Shown: positions 45,215-57,640, counted from the first letter of the stretch. The stretch: DNA of 64,000 nucleotides from Przewalskia tangutica (GCA_029844215.1 CM056724.1:73737093-73801092); one strand, 5' to 3'. The notes: generated by a model not told the origin, from the letters alone. Numbers and translations are program-made.

Positions 45215-46285
45215 GCTTATGTTAGTATTATATCACCACCTTGACTTGATCCCGGGTTAAGGCGCCTCCGACGCGGTATAGCTCGTGATGCGAGACCATG
45301 AGTCGAGACTACTCATGCGTGTCCAGGGACCTATGCGAGCTACGAGTTCCGTGTTAGCGCGGCCTTTATGGTCACGCGGTACATGTGGCGTACGCGGATC
45401 GCGAGTCCGTGACGTTGCGGGGAGTAGCTACCGACGCGCCATTGGAGTGGCCTCGCGCGAGTCGCGGAAGTTCGAGGACTAGACGCGCACATTAGATATC
45501 GCGCGAGTGGCGGCCGATCATGTGGCGGTCTAGACAGATCTCATGATACAGTCTATGACCTTGTTGGTACTGTGGGTTTTAGTAGTCGGCTATGCCTTCG
45601 TACTTACCCCGTACGGTTTTATTATGACACAGGTGGGACCTGGTGTTCATGTGTATTCCTTGGTGCTTTTATATCATAGACTGCCGGCAGTGAGGAAGGT
45701 ATTCCACGGGCATGATTGATGATGTGGGCGTGATACCCATAGTTGTAATTGAGTGATGACTTTGATGGCATGAGTCCCTGACTTGACATGTCTGCTTATT
45801 TATTGTGAACTGTAGTTTGGTTATCATACATGTCTCCTGCTTTATATAGACTACTATGATTTCATTTACGATTTTCGATTCACATACTTGGTACTGTTAT
45901 CGCCTTCCTGGGCCGCTCATGCCGCAGTAGAGGTACACCGTCGCCGATCCTCGCTCTAGGATCACAGCTCAGCGTTGGGAAGCTCCGCTTCTCGAGGCTT
46001 ATCGATGTATAGTCCGCCGTTGTAGTACTTACATTCAGGGTATGGCGTCCCCGTCCCGCCATTGTTGTTATATCATTCGCATGCCCGTAGTACCGCTGTG
46101 GGCGAGTTTGTAAAAGGATGAATCGCTCGATTTAAGTTTTATATATATATACGCCGAAAGGCAACTTTTCGCAGAAAACTGCTTTACACTTCCTATTATT
46201 TCATGTTCGTTTTATGTTCCACGACACTGATGTATGTCTACTTATGTGCCCGGTAAGCACGACCACGCCCGGTTCGGTCGTGACA
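45215..46285 (+). repeat. N1 5' LTR, segment 3 (right end)
   Basis: Resumes gttagtattatatc and ends GGTCGTGACA, followed by the N1 PBS. Matches 51066-52152 of the partner LTR. Confidence 0.92.
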
Positions 46286-46289
46286 AAAG

Positions 46290-46300
46290 TGGTATCGAGC
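46290..46300 (+). other. Primer binding site of N1
   Basis: TGGTATCGAGC, four bases after the LTR end, with CAG read as CG. Confidence 0.87.
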
Positions 46301-46346
46301 GCTTAATCCTCGGAAAGTGTCTACGCATCAGATCTAGTAGAGTCTT

Positions 46347-46380
46347 GATTATCGGTGTGTTGTGCACCACACCAATAATC
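46347..46380 (+). other. Leader hairpin of N1 with self-complementary GTGCAC loop
   Basis: Arm GATTATCGGTGTG (46347-46359), loop TTGTGCAC (46360-46367), arm CACACCAATAATC (46368-46380): 12 of 13 positions pair. It lies 47 nt after the PBS and 110 nt before the gag ATG. It looks like a dimer-initiation stem-loop; function not shown. Confidence 0.72.
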
Positions 46381-46490
46381 AGGAGGCTATAGGATATTTA
46401 GGATTGGTTTCCATTCTTCTCACTCTGAGATCGTGCTTAGAGCCGTGTTATAAGTTGGACCCCTCTAACGTATTCATGTCCCTTACCGTT

Positions 46491-47170
46491 ATGCCTCCGC
46501 GTAAGGCAACCCGGGCCCAGAAGGGCAAGGCAGCCAATGGAGCTGCGAGTAGAGCACAGAGGGTTACGAGGCACAGCCCAACCATCACTGGGTGCTTCAT
46601 TCGTGGAGTTCGCGACGCCACCAAATTTCACAGAGTTTAGCACAATGCAGCGATTCCATCTGCGCCATGATATATGAGCCTTCGCCCACGACCGAGCAGA
46701 GAATATAGATTGCAAAGAGGCGACCACATTAGCTATGGATTTAGCAACCAGAGTATTTTATGTACCGATTTATCACGTCTTGATGACTATCTAAGAGGTT
46801 GTGCAAGAGTAGCTCTTGATACGAGCAGCATGGCTCACAGACGGACTTATGCACAGCAGGCCGAGAAACGTAGAGATCGACGGGTTAACCAAGATCGGCA
46901 GAAGGGGGCCAGACCGGCAGGTCCTTGGTAACTTTCGAGGCGAGTGAGTTCGGAGAGGAAGGGTATTAGCTGCAGGAGGCCACCCCACCCTGTGGCCGTT
47001 GTGGTAAGTGTCATTGGAGAGTCGACTTCTTCGGCAACTTGTTTTACTTCAAGCCAGGCCATTTTGCGAAATCTGTCCGACTGCAGGTACGGATGTAGAG
47101 ACTCAGCCTTCAGGATCAGTGGCTAGTTCGTCACCTTCCCTAGTTATGCGCCCAACAGGGCAGGATTGAT
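46491..47170 (+). pseudogene. gag: N1 gag, internally shortened
   Basis: Starts MPPRKATRAQKGKAANGAA at 46491; that frame stops at 46640. A second piece at 46674-46931 (PRPSREYRLQRGDHI, RRTYAQQAEKRRDRRVN) corresponds to the N3 gag middle. The knuckle region at about 46990-47075 has CGRCGKCHW and then FKPGHFAK, with later Cys missing. Type B gag, not translatable as read. Confidence 0.77.
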
Positions 47171-47979
47171 TAGAACGACAGAGGGGAGTGAAGCAATAGA
47201 TACAAGTATATCCTTAACCATATAGAGATTTGTAGGTGTGATGAGATGAGTATATCTTAAGTGTTATGTTCTGATAGCATTTGTGCAAAGTATGATTTGA
47301 AATCATGGTTAGTTAAAAGGGTAAGATTGGGGATAAGGAAAGTGTGAGCCTTAGAGTTTTATACGTGGAGACCTTAGAGGCAAGACTATCTTGAGTAAAA
47401 GATTACATTTATGATTGACCCTTATCGGAGTGCATAGTACATGTGAGATATGTGATAAGTCCCTGAGTGGTATGAAATGAAAGAGGGTAGTTGAAAGAAG
47501 CCCCAGGTTCTTCGTGACTTGATTGTGGGATTGTTCGGATCGAGGAGCAAGTGTTTGGCGCGATAGCGAAGTCGGATCATGGATCGATCGCGGTCAACCC
47601 GCGACTGCTTTTGTGGGTCGGGTCGGGTGGTCCCGCCAGGTGGTAGGGTCACGAGGGTGTTAGGCCCAAGTTTAGTTAACCAGCGTACGAGTTCGTGGAT
47701 GCGCTCGACCAGTAGTCGGGCCGATGGGGTCAGCCCATCTTTTCTTTTAGTCAAAACCGTGTACTCGGCAGTGGGTTATGCGAGATGATTATATCAGGAA
47801 GGTTGTAAGGCTGCACGAGGTGCCTACTTTCACCTTATTTCAGGCAGTGGAGCCCAGGTTACGGCTATTTCTTTTCTGGAGGTTTTACCAAGCAGGGTTA
47901 GGAACTCAGGTGAGTCTCCGTATCGCATTCGCCCTCGGGCCAGTGTTTGGATTTCAGGGGTAGCGGTGAGGATTGTTGC
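47171..47979 (+). other. N1 type B non-coding block
   Basis: Shares sequence with N4 14754-15230 and N3 (inverted). Antisense ORF 47754-47422 (110 codons) contains ELVRWLTKLGPNTLVTLP, similar to the N4 antisense ORF. No sense gene recognised. Confidence 0.68.
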
Positions 47980-48480
47980 CTCCTGTTAGGGAGTGTTTTA
48001 TAGCTACCATTTCAGTATTCGTATGTCGCTTTATGACACCTTCTAGGGGCGGAAGTGTAAGTTGCCGGTCGATTGGTTCGATGTTGGCAAAGTTCAGATA
48101 GTTGGTTCATACTTGTTTCAGCAGGATGTGGATAGGGTGAAGCTTATCCAGAAGAGGTTATTGGCAGGTCAGAGTCAACAGAAGTCATGCGGATAATCGA
48201 CGTCGACACTTAAAGTTCAGGTTAACGGTCGGTATTCTTGAAGGTACCACCCCGGAAAGGGTGTGACGAGTTTTGGAAAACAGAGGAAACTTAGCCCGAG
48301 TTACTTTGGGCCAGGTTGCCTATAGGTTAGCATTGCCATCCGGCTTAGGAAGCAGTATGTTCGGTCTTTCATGTTGCTATGTTCGGGAAAGTATCGGAGA
48401 TCCATCCAGAGTGATCCCAGTTAATGATGACCACGTTGGAGATAGTAACCCCGAGATTTTTTTTTTTGAAAACTGAAGGA
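47980..48480 (+). pseudogene. pol: N1: integrase C-terminal remnant
   Basis: DNA at 48000-48240 matches the core end and linker of N6 and N7 (agcttatccagaagagg, gataatcgacgtcgac). The 48273-48476 ORF has QVAYRLALPSG and ESIGDPSRVIPVNDDHV. No integrase core upstream and no chromodomain downstream. A run of ten T at about 48461-48470 follows. Confidence 0.8.
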
Positions 48481-48762
48481 GTAGCAGAAATGTGGTAAGT
48501 TATGAGAAAGAGTTCGAGTGTACGAGAAGGGTACGACGAATAAGAGAATAGAAGTGATCATTGCGTTTGTAAAGAAAAGGTGCGAAGGGAGTGTCTTTTA
48601 GCCCTTGGGTGGGAGCCTTTGTAGTGATGAAGGTGATTCCTCGTGGACTTGAAGTTGAGTAATTGCGCGTGTGTTATGTTATGGCCAGGTACGGCATGAT
48701 TGTTTTCGTAAGTATAGTAGTGAAGACTATATTGGCGCATGTATGTTTTGAGGCTTAGAAGG

Positions 48763-48781
48763 AACATTCGGGACGAATGTT
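48763..48781 (+). other. Conserved pre-PPT hairpin of N1
   Basis: AACATTCG, loop GGA, CGAATGTT. Confidence 0.77.
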
Positions 48782-48784
48782 TCT

Positions 48785-48797
48785 AAGGAGGGGAGAA
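48785..48797 (+). other. Polypurine tract of N1
   Basis: AAGGAGGGGAGAA, next to the 3' LTR. Confidence 0.92.
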
Positions 48798-51700
48798 TGT
48801 TATACCCCGTATTTCCAGAGTATGTACGTGAGGGCGTACGTATAAAAGTTTAAGCCTTAAGTTAGGCAAGGACCGACAATATTTGTTCACAACTACTGAA
48901 AAGAATCGTTTTTCGACGAAACGTTTTACAAAACTTGCGAAGGGAAAATTGCGGCTATGTCATTTATTATTTTTGCGGATTTTTCCGAGAGATGAAATAT
49001 TTTGGACCAACGAGAGGGCGACACTTGTCACCCTCAAGTGGGCGGTCTTGATGGTCGATTGGTTGCACGTTTTGTGCCATGTCTTGTGGCCTATTCCATG
49101 GGTCAATGTTTGTGAGGGAATTGTGGAGTAGGGATAGGGGGCACTTGGGCAAATCTTGCCTCCACTTGCCCCACTTGGCTTGATCATGGCCATTGGTTTC
49201 CTATAAATACCCCTTTGAAGACTTCTTCATCCACTCCAAAAATCTCTAAGTCTTGAAATCCTCTCCTCCTCTCTATGGTTTCGTCCAAGCCTTCCTCCCC
49301 TTCGGAAGGCCCTGGCCGAGGGTACACCCTCCTAGTGGTGTGGCCGAGACACACCCCTTTGCCTAGTGGTTCTCGTAAAAGACCCTCTTGGTAGAAAATA
49401 CTCTCCAAGTATCGTTACTATACCAAATACCTTAGCCTTATACCTTGTAGTATTCCAAAGTTACCTCTATACGCATGACCTAAATACTACCTTATGTCCT
49501 TTTAGTCTCAAACCGAAACCCTAAGGAAAATCTTCATAGCGTTGAAGTATTAAGTAGAAGTTGCGTAGAACTTCTAAGGGTTGTTTGGAGCGGGTTGAGC
49601 GCCTAGAGTGAGCTAAACGTTGCTCAGATCGACATTTAAACTGATAATTATGGGCTTATCGAGGTAAATATCTTGTCCCCTATTGTAATTAGAGTTTACA
49701 TACTGTCAAGTATAAGAATTAAGTATAAGTTATATACAAGGAAGGTATATAAGAAGGGAATTGAATCAGATTACATAGACTGTATTTACATAGACTTGTG
49801 AAGTTTGACGGAAGTAAGTCTGCCAATTTTCCGTAGAATCTTGTATCTAGATTTATTCTACCGAGTAGTCTAGACATTGATGGACTTGTATAACCGTTAT
49901 AGGTTGAAATCGCGAGTAGCATATTCTACTCGAAGGTGGAAAAGGCTAGTCGGACATGATTGGAGCTATTTGCTAATAGTCGATAATCGTCGCGAGGTAT
50001 GTGATTCTTCCTATCCTCTTGAGCATGATATTTTAAAAGAATATATATATAGTACGGTAGACGTACGTGTGTTAACTGAACGTAGTTTTACGACAATGTC
50101 TTTTGACTTAAGCCTGAATAATAAGAATCTTGAAGTATTTCAAAAGAATTAAGAATCCTTTTTGAAAGAAGAATAATACTTGGTTTTAAAAGCTTAAGAG
50201 TTATACTAGCTTTATGGAAAGTTAGCTATAATGACTTAAGAGAGATAAAAAGAATAGTTTATTGATTTTAGAAGTTAAGAGACTTGATCTTAAAAGATAA
50301 GAGACTTGACTTAATTGATTAATATGAATTTTGTTAAAAAGTGTGAAACCTCATTCGTGAGTAATGAGTACTTGGTTTTTAAAAGAAATAATGTTTTACT
50401 GATTTCGGAAATCAGAATAAATATCGAACAAACCACAACAACGCTAATAAAGGGATATTTGTTGACTAATAAGGTATTATTAAAACCAGTAGAAACCTCC
50501 ATCTGCATAGAAGCTAAGATGAGACAAAATGATGTTACATTTCCTAGATCATGGCTTCTTTAATAAGATTATATGAACAAGAATAACCTACTCACACATA
50601 AGGCATATGTTTCTCAAATCGTTTTAAAGGAGAATTATATCATTAAGTGATTAAAACTATGAACTACGAAACCTTTCGAAAATGAGAAACTTGAGCATTT
50701 GGAATTAGGCAAACTTGAACGTTTGAAAAATAATGTTGTTACTTGATTTTACAAAAGGAAGTGTTTTGGTTTACTTAAAAAGATAGTCACTCTATTTTTA
50801 TGCTACGGGTATTGTGTGAATTTTGTGAAAGAAACGGATCTTTTAAAGAGTTATTATATGAAGTACTTTGGGGATAAAAACCCGAACTTGTTAACATAAA
50901 GTACCTTGTGTGAATAACTTGATTGCGTTGGTTTGTGATAGCCTTGTGATACTTTCTTGTTGATTTGATAAGTAAACATGTTAGGATGTTACGTGTGTTA
51001 GTATCTTGTGATGTTGTGTAAAGGGGTTTCCCTTGATTGTGCTTGTGTTGTTTAACGATAAGCTGTTATGTTAGTATTATATCACTCACCTTGACTTGAT
51101 CCCGGGTTAAGCCGCTCCGACGCGGGTATAGCTCGCGGTGATGCAGGACCATGATTCGAGACTACCTACGCGGTCCAGGGACCTATGCGAGCTACGAGTT
51201 CCGTGTTAGTGCGGCCTTTATGGTCATGCGGTCTATGTTCACGCGGATCGCGAGTCCAGACGCTTCCGGAGAGCTACCCGATGCGGAATACCTCATGCGG
51301 TCATTGGAGTGGCCTATGCGAGTCGCGGAAGTTCCGGACTAGACGCGCACATTAGATATCGCAGGCGAGTGGCGGCCGATCATGTGGCGGTTCAGACAGA
51401 TCTCATGATACGCCTATGACCTTATTGGTACTATGGGTTTTAGTAGTCGGCTATGCCTTCGATTACCCCGTGACGGTTTTATTATGACACAGGTGGGACA
51501 CGTGTTCATGTATTCCTGTGCATTTATATCATAGATCGCCGAAGGCGGAAGGTATTCCACGCATGATTGATGTGCGGGCGTGTGACCCATAGTTGTAATT
51601 GAGTGATGACTTTGAGGCGAGTCCTCGACTTGACATGTCCGCTTATTTATCATGAATCGTAGTTTGGTTATCATACATGTCTCCCGCTTTATATAGACTA

Positions 51701-52152
51701 CTATGATTTCATTTACGATTTTCAGTTTCACATACTTGGTACTGTTATGCGACCTCCTTCGGGCCGCGTTCATGCCGCAGAGGTACACGATCGCCGATCC
51801 TCGCCTTAGGATCACGATTCCAAAGATTTTGGGAAGCTCCGCTTCTCCGAGGTTTATCAACGGTATAGTCCTGTCGTTGTAGTACTACATTCGTGGTATG
51901 GCGGGGCCCTGTCCCGCCATTGTTGTTATATCATTCGTAGAGGTCTGTAGTACTGTTGTTGGCAGATTTTGTAAAAGGGATGTAACTATTCAGATTTAAG
52001 TTTTATATATATATACGCTGAAAGGCAACTTTTCGCAGAAAAACTGTTTTACACTTCCTATTATTTCACGCCCGTTTTATGTTCCACGACATCGATGTAT
52101 GTCTACTTATGTGCCCGGTAAGGCACTACCACGCCCGAGTTCGGTCGTGATA
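48798..52152 (+). repeat. N1 3' LTR (type B, uninterrupted)
   Basis: TGTTATACCCCG to GGTCGTGATA, 3355 bp. It gives the uninterrupted order of the three 5' LTR pieces. TATA at 49202-49209. Confidence 0.94.
49202..49209 (+). promoter_or_regulatory. TATA box of N1 3' LTR
   Basis: TATAAATA at the conserved LTR position. Confidence 0.65.
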
Positions 52153-52347
52153 CCGGGACCATGATTCGAGAATACCTCATGCGGGTCCAGGGGACCTATG
52201 CGGAGCTACGAGAGTTCCAGGTTAGTGTGCGACCTTTATGGTCATCCGGTCTCTGTGGCCATGTGGACTACGAATCCAGGACGATGCCGAGGAGTAGCTA
52301 CCCTCGATGCGGGGAATACCTCATGCGGGCCTATGTGAGTGGCCTAT
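52153..52347 (+). repeat. Outer LTR O, segment 2
   Basis: Continues from 1108 after N1 (accatgattcgagaatacctcatg..). It ends with CCTAT (52343-52347), the left TSD of N7. Confidence 0.9.
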
Positions 52348-54768
52348 TGTCACGACCCATTCTGGGGCCCGTGACTGGTGCCTTACCGGGGCACCCAAGT
52401 AGTCATACATCAGAGTAATCAGCGGAAATATAAAACAAGACATGAAATAATTTATAAAATAAGACACGCTTTATGAGAAAACGTCGCTTTCGCATATATA
52501 TATAAACATGATTTAGCGCTACATCCGATCTCGCATAAATAACATGACTACGCATATCTAAGGAAATATACAACTATGGCGGACAGGGCCCGCCATACCC
52601 CGATCAGATAATACTATCTACAACAGGGAGATCATACCCAAAAGTAGAGCCTCCGGAAAAGATGGAGCTCCCGACACCAACGTAGAGATCCTAAGGATGT
52701 GGATCTAGCACTGCCCCTTACCGCAGATGAACGCAGCTCAAGGAGGTCAAGACAACAGTACTAAGTATATGAAATCAGAAATACTTAAATGAAAACATAT
52801 CATTTTAAAATCAGATTTGCAAGTATGTATGAAACAACCAAGGGACCGCATATAGTGCCACATCATAAACAAGAGCAACAATAGGTAAATCAGAACATGT
52901 CTTTTCTAGGTCGCGAATGATCGGGCAGGCCACGCCTGTAGTATCACCATGCAAGCCTAATCTCGACTCCGTAGTCCGCATAGGCCACTCACATAGGCCC
53001 GCATAGAGTACATAACCCCGCATCGAGGTAGCTACTCCTGGCATCGCCCCGACTCGTAGTCTGCATGGCCACATAGACCGCATGAGGTATAACCCCGAAT
53101 CACTAACATGTAACTCCCGGAGCTCCGAATAGGTCCCCTGTACCCGCATGAGGTATTCTCTAATCATGGTCCTGCATCACCGAGTCTACCCCGCATCGGA
53201 GGCGCCTTAACCCCTGTAATATGTCAAGAGGTGAGTGATAGTACACTAACATAAACTTATCTTTATACAACATAAGCAAAAGAAGAATACTCTATTTTAC
53301 AAACGTTAGAAGACAATAACACTCATAGAATCTTATCATGTATACTTATCAATCCATCTTATTATTCTTTTCACAATTTAATATAAGTCCATTATAAACA
53401 CATAGGCAAACTGCTTCTTTTATCATTCTTAAGTGGTTATACTTAACTTCCCATAAAGCTAGTATAACTCTTAAGCTTCGCTTTAAAACCAATTAGTTCT
53501 CTTCTTAAAAATGATTCAAGATTCTTTGAAATGCTTTCGATCTTTATTATTCGTGCTTAAGCCGTGAGGCATTGCCGTAAGTATTATTCAGGCTTAAGCC
53601 GTGAGGCATTGCCGTAGTTATTATTCGGTTAACACATGTACGTCTACCGTACTACATATATATTTAAAATATCATGCTTTAGGAAGAATCACATACCTTC
53701 TCAGCGAAAACCACCTGCCAAGTTGAATATGTCGTGCGCAGAGAATCAAATTTATAATAGTCGACACGCCTATCAACGCTCGACTACTTTGTAAACAGTT
53801 CTAAACAGAGGGTTCTATATCCTACGGAAAATTGGGCAGCACTTCCTACCCTGAGCTACTCAAGCTCATCAGAAAACAAATTCTATGTAAGTACAATTTG
53901 ATATTTCTTCTTTAAACCCTTCATCGTGATAACAGTTCAATTCTATTCGTGATATTCTTCTAAGTATTTAATACTTATTCTCATACTACTACAGATGTAA
54001 TCTCTAATTCAAAAGAGGGTTAGGATTAGTTACCTGTAAGCCCAATAATATCCTAGATAAAGTCGCTGAGCAAGGTTTAGCTCCTAAGTTGTACGCCCAG
54101 TAGTCTAAGAAACCTTAGAAGTTCTTCACAACTTCTACTAAGGACTAAGGATTTGGGCTAGGTATTTTGGGCATTATAACAATACTAGAAGGCAACTTTT
54201 CTACCAAGGAGGGGGGGTAGATTTTGGCTAGGCTAGTGGAGGCCTCGCCAACTTTACTCAAGGGGAAGGTGTTTGGACGAAATGGCTTAAAGGAGAGGAG
54301 AGGATTTTTCAAGACTTGGAAGTAATTTTGGATGAAGAACTCTTCATCTAAGGGTATTTATAGGTCAAGTGGCCAACCAATGGCCAAGATGATGCCAAGT
54401 GCAAGGCAAGTGTAGGTGAAGATTTAGGAAGTGTCCATTCTATCTACTACACACAAATATCCTACCAACTCCTTGACTTGTGCAAAGGCACAAAAATGTG
54501 CCAACCTTGTCCAATTCGTCCAATGGGCGATTTCAAGTCCACCAATTGGAGGGTGCCAAGTGTCGCCTCCCGCTGGTCCAAAATGTTTCGTCTCTGAAAA
54601 ATCCGCAAAAATTAGAAATGGCATAGCCGAATTTACCCTACGAAAGTCGTGGAAACGTTTCGTCGGAAAACTATTCGCTTTGTGAGTTGTCAAAAAACGT
54701 TTTGTGCCTAAACTTTAAGGCTAGACTTTTACGTATTCCCTTACGCATACTGGAAATACGGTATAACA
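52348..54768 (-). repeat. N7 3' LTR (type A)
   Basis: TGTCACGACCC to ACGGTATAACA, 2421 bp; partner at 59641-62140 is 2500 bp. TATA (TATTTATA on plus) at 54355-54362. Confidence 0.95.
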
Positions 54769-54800
54769 TTCTCCCCTTAGAAACATTCGTCCCGAATGTT
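54769..54800 (-). other. Shortened PPT and pre-PPT hairpin of N7
   Basis: The PPT reads AAGGGGAGAA on the minus strand (54769-54778), three bases shorter than in N1, N3 and N4. The hairpin AACATTCG, TCC, CGAATGTT is at 54782-54800. Confidence 0.75.
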
Positions 54801-54917
54801 CCTTCCCAAGACGCTTAACGATAAGATTCTTCATAACTTAAACATTGCAAATGCCACACACGCCGTAACAACACTTAGGCATAAACGATAATGAAGATTT
54901 ACAAGTAGGAAAGTGAA

Positions 54918-55103
54918 TTACCCGGAGGTGTGGGAATAGGAGGATACTTCGCCTCATGTCCTCCTCGCCTTCCCACGCCATCTCCTCTCTGAGCTCGTTC
55001 CGCCACAAGACTTTGACGAAGCCACGTCTTTCGTCCGCAGACGCCTAACCTGACGATCGACTATCGCTATGGGAATCTCCTCATACGATAACCCCTCGGT
55101 CAC
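54918..55103 (-). pseudogene. pol: N7 pol: chromodomain
   Basis: The minus strand encodes VTEGLSYEEIPIAIVDRQVR and then VWRNELREE-like and EDMRRSILLF-like pieces after frame slips. It ends at TAA (54918-54920). The codon that is TAG in N2 is CAG here. Confidence 0.82.
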
Positions 55104-56250
55104 CTGGACATCGTCAATCGGTGCACCCTAGATGGATCCCGATACATCTCCTCATCATAGATACGTGAAAACGATGCACCGCCTCCATATCGGACGGCAG
55201 ATTCAACTCGTAGCAACCTTGCCTACCTCGCGACAATCAAACGGCCCAATATACCTTGGCCGAGTTTCTTCTTCCCGAATCTCATCACACCCTTCACGGG
55301 TGACACCTTCAGAAAAACCCAATCATCAATCGCGAACTCGATGCCGACGACGATGATCTGCATACTTCGCCGACTACAGTCCAATAGCCGCCTCGATAAG
55401 CTTCACCTTATCCATCGCTCACGCACCAAATCTGGTCCCACTAGCCGCACTCGCCCACATCGAACCAACCTATAGGCGACCGCACTTCCTCCCATACAAG
55501 GCCTCATAAGGCGCCATCTAAATACCGGAGTGGTAGCTATTATACGCGAACTCAACTAGAGGCAAATGATCCTCCCACTACCTCGAAGTCGATAACACAG
55601 CTCGCAGATATCCTCAAGAGTGCGGATAGTGCGCTTCCTGTCCGTCTGCGTGGATGGAATGCGAGGTAAGGCTCACTGGCCCCTAAACCTCTTCGAAAGA
55701 CCTCCGGTTAGCCAGAACCGGGCTCTCCGTCTGATATGATCGAAATAGAGACTCCATGCACCGACGATCTCTGATGTAAAGTCCGCATAATCCTCAGAAA
55801 AAAGTCGCCCCGACGGAAGAAAGTGGGCTGATTTCGCCACTGTCGACGATAACCCATATAGAATCATGTCTCCTCCGAGTGCGAGGTAATCCGTGATGAA
55901 GTCCATGTTGATCACCTCCCACTTCCAAGTCGGGATCTCTATCGTCAGAACAAACCACCGTGCCTCCGTGCTCTACCTTCACGCCGACAACACGCACCGA
56001 GCTACGAACTCGCAACATCCTCTTCAAGCCATCCCACCAATACACAAATCTAAGGTCGTGGTACATCTTGGTCGACTCGACGGATAGAGTAACGCTACCG
56101 TATGTGCTTCCCAAGAACTCACGAAGTCTCAAACATCCGGGACACACAACCGCTCAAACCTTAGCACCCCATCAGGTGCTACTCAAAAGGACCCTTGCCT
56201 CACGGAGAGATGTATCACGATATCGAATCAAAGCCGGATCCTCGAATCGC
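55104..56250 (-). pseudogene. pol: N7 pol: integrase
   Basis: The zinc-finger region is in the 55794-56147 ORF (STKMYHDLRFVYWWDGLKR), followed by LPRTRRRHDSIWVIV. Core pieces are at 55673-55915 (MINMDFIT, KSAHFLPS, DYADFTSE). C-terminal module DNA (yelnlps, hpvfh-like) is at 55104-55340. Several frame changes. Confidence 0.83.
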
Positions 56251-56256
56251 TGCTCT

Positions 56257-56818
56257 TCACCTCCTCGACGATGGAAGACTCAAGAACCTCACGAACTCTA
56301 ACCCCACGCTATCGTAATCAATCAAGCGGACACCAAGGCTCGCTAATCGATGCAAATCACGAACCATGCCCTCCTCTGCGGCGCACATCCGATAGGCTCC
56401 CATCGACCTACGACTAAGAGCATACGCCACAACATCGCCTTCCCGTGGTACAGATATCAACATCGTAATCCTTAAGCAACTCTAACCACCGCCTCGCCGT
56501 AAGTTCACTCCTCCGTGAAGATATACCGAGGCTCTTGTGGTGTAAAAATATCCACGTGAACCCCATACAAATAGTGCCTCCAGATCTTCAAAGCGTGAAT
56601 CACACCGCCAACTCCAAATCATGGGTGGGGTAGTTCCTCTCGTGTTTCTTCACCGCCGATGCATATGCTATAACCGCCATGCTGCATCAACACACATCCC
56701 AACCCGATGCCCGACGCATCACAATACACGACATAACCATCCGACCCTGCGGAAGAGTAAGAACGGGCGGTCCGGTATCTCTTTCAAGAATCGAAACCCC
56801 GCCACAAGAATCAGTCCA
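56257..56818 (-). pseudogene. pol: N7 pol: RNase H
   Basis: DNA matches N2 RNase H throughout (inverted catttgtatggggttcacg, ccgtaccacgggaaggc). The 56257-56463 ORF holds ALSRRSMGAYRMCAAEEGM. No long frame survives across the catalytic part. Confidence 0.78.
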
Positions 56819-57640
56819 TCAAAACTTGGTCGCCTTACGAGTCACCCTAGTCAATGGTGCGAAGATAGAAGCAAAATTCTCCACGAACCGCCGATAATAT
56901 CCTGCAAGGCCCGTAAAATCGCGAACCTCTGCGAGTAGGTCATGCCAAGTCCCGATCGCCGATCTTGGCGTATCCACTCGAATGCCATCACCCGGCAATA
57001 TGCCCAAGAAACGCCATCGAAGTCAACCAAAACTCACATTTGGAAAACTTGGCGCATAACCGCTGGTCTGGAGAATCACAAGACAGCCTCTCAAAGCTCC
57101 GCATGCTCCCGCTCGAGCGAATAAACCAAGATATCATCAATGAACACTATCACAAACGTGTCCAAAATGGTTTGAACACTCGGTTCATCAAATCCATGAA
57201 TATCGCGAGCATTGGTCAACCCAAAAGACATGACCAACTCATAATGCCCTTACGTCCGAATGCATCCTGGGACATCCACCTCTCGACTCGCACTTTGATG
57301 ATAGCCCGACCGTAGATCAATCTTGAGAAACACCTCGCGCCGCAATCGGGTCGAACAAATCATCAATCACGGGAAGGGTATTCGTTTAATGGTCACCTTG
57401 TTCAACCGTCAGAATCAACACACATGCGCAGGCCCCGCCCTTCTTCTTCACGAACAATACCGCGCTCTCTGTGGAGAAACACTAGGCCTGATGAAGCCCT
57501 TCTCCAGCAAATCCCTAAGCTGATCCTTCAACTCTCTCAACTCGGCAGGTGCCATTCTGTATGGCGGAATGGAAATAGGCCGAGTGTCTGGAAATATATC
57601 AATACAAAACTCAATCTACCTCTCAGGAGGGATACCCGGG
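56819..57640 (-). pseudogene. pol: N7 pol: reverse transcriptase
   Basis: The catalytic FIDD codons are at 57133-57144, followed by sequence for ILVYS. The short ORF 56819-57007 has GDGIRVDTPR, DFTGLAGYYRRFVENFASIFAPL and TRKATKF, the RT C-terminal end. Frame broken repeatedly. Confidence 0.83.

Larger units (their letters stand above)
1109..52152 (+). mobile_element. N1: type B (RT-less) Tekay-like LTR retrotransposon, hosting N2-N6
   Basis: The element has a split 5' LTR (1109-2725, 34835-35533, 45221-46285), a PBS at 46290, internal DNA at 46286-48797, a PPT and a 3' LTR at 48798-52152. Once later insertions are removed it is about 9.2 kb. Internally it holds a shortened gag and an integrase C-terminal remnant, with no protease, RT, RNase H or integrase core. 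Its 5' LTR received N2 (which carries N3-N5) and N6 after it inserted into O. The right target duplication is imperfect. Confidence 0.88.
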
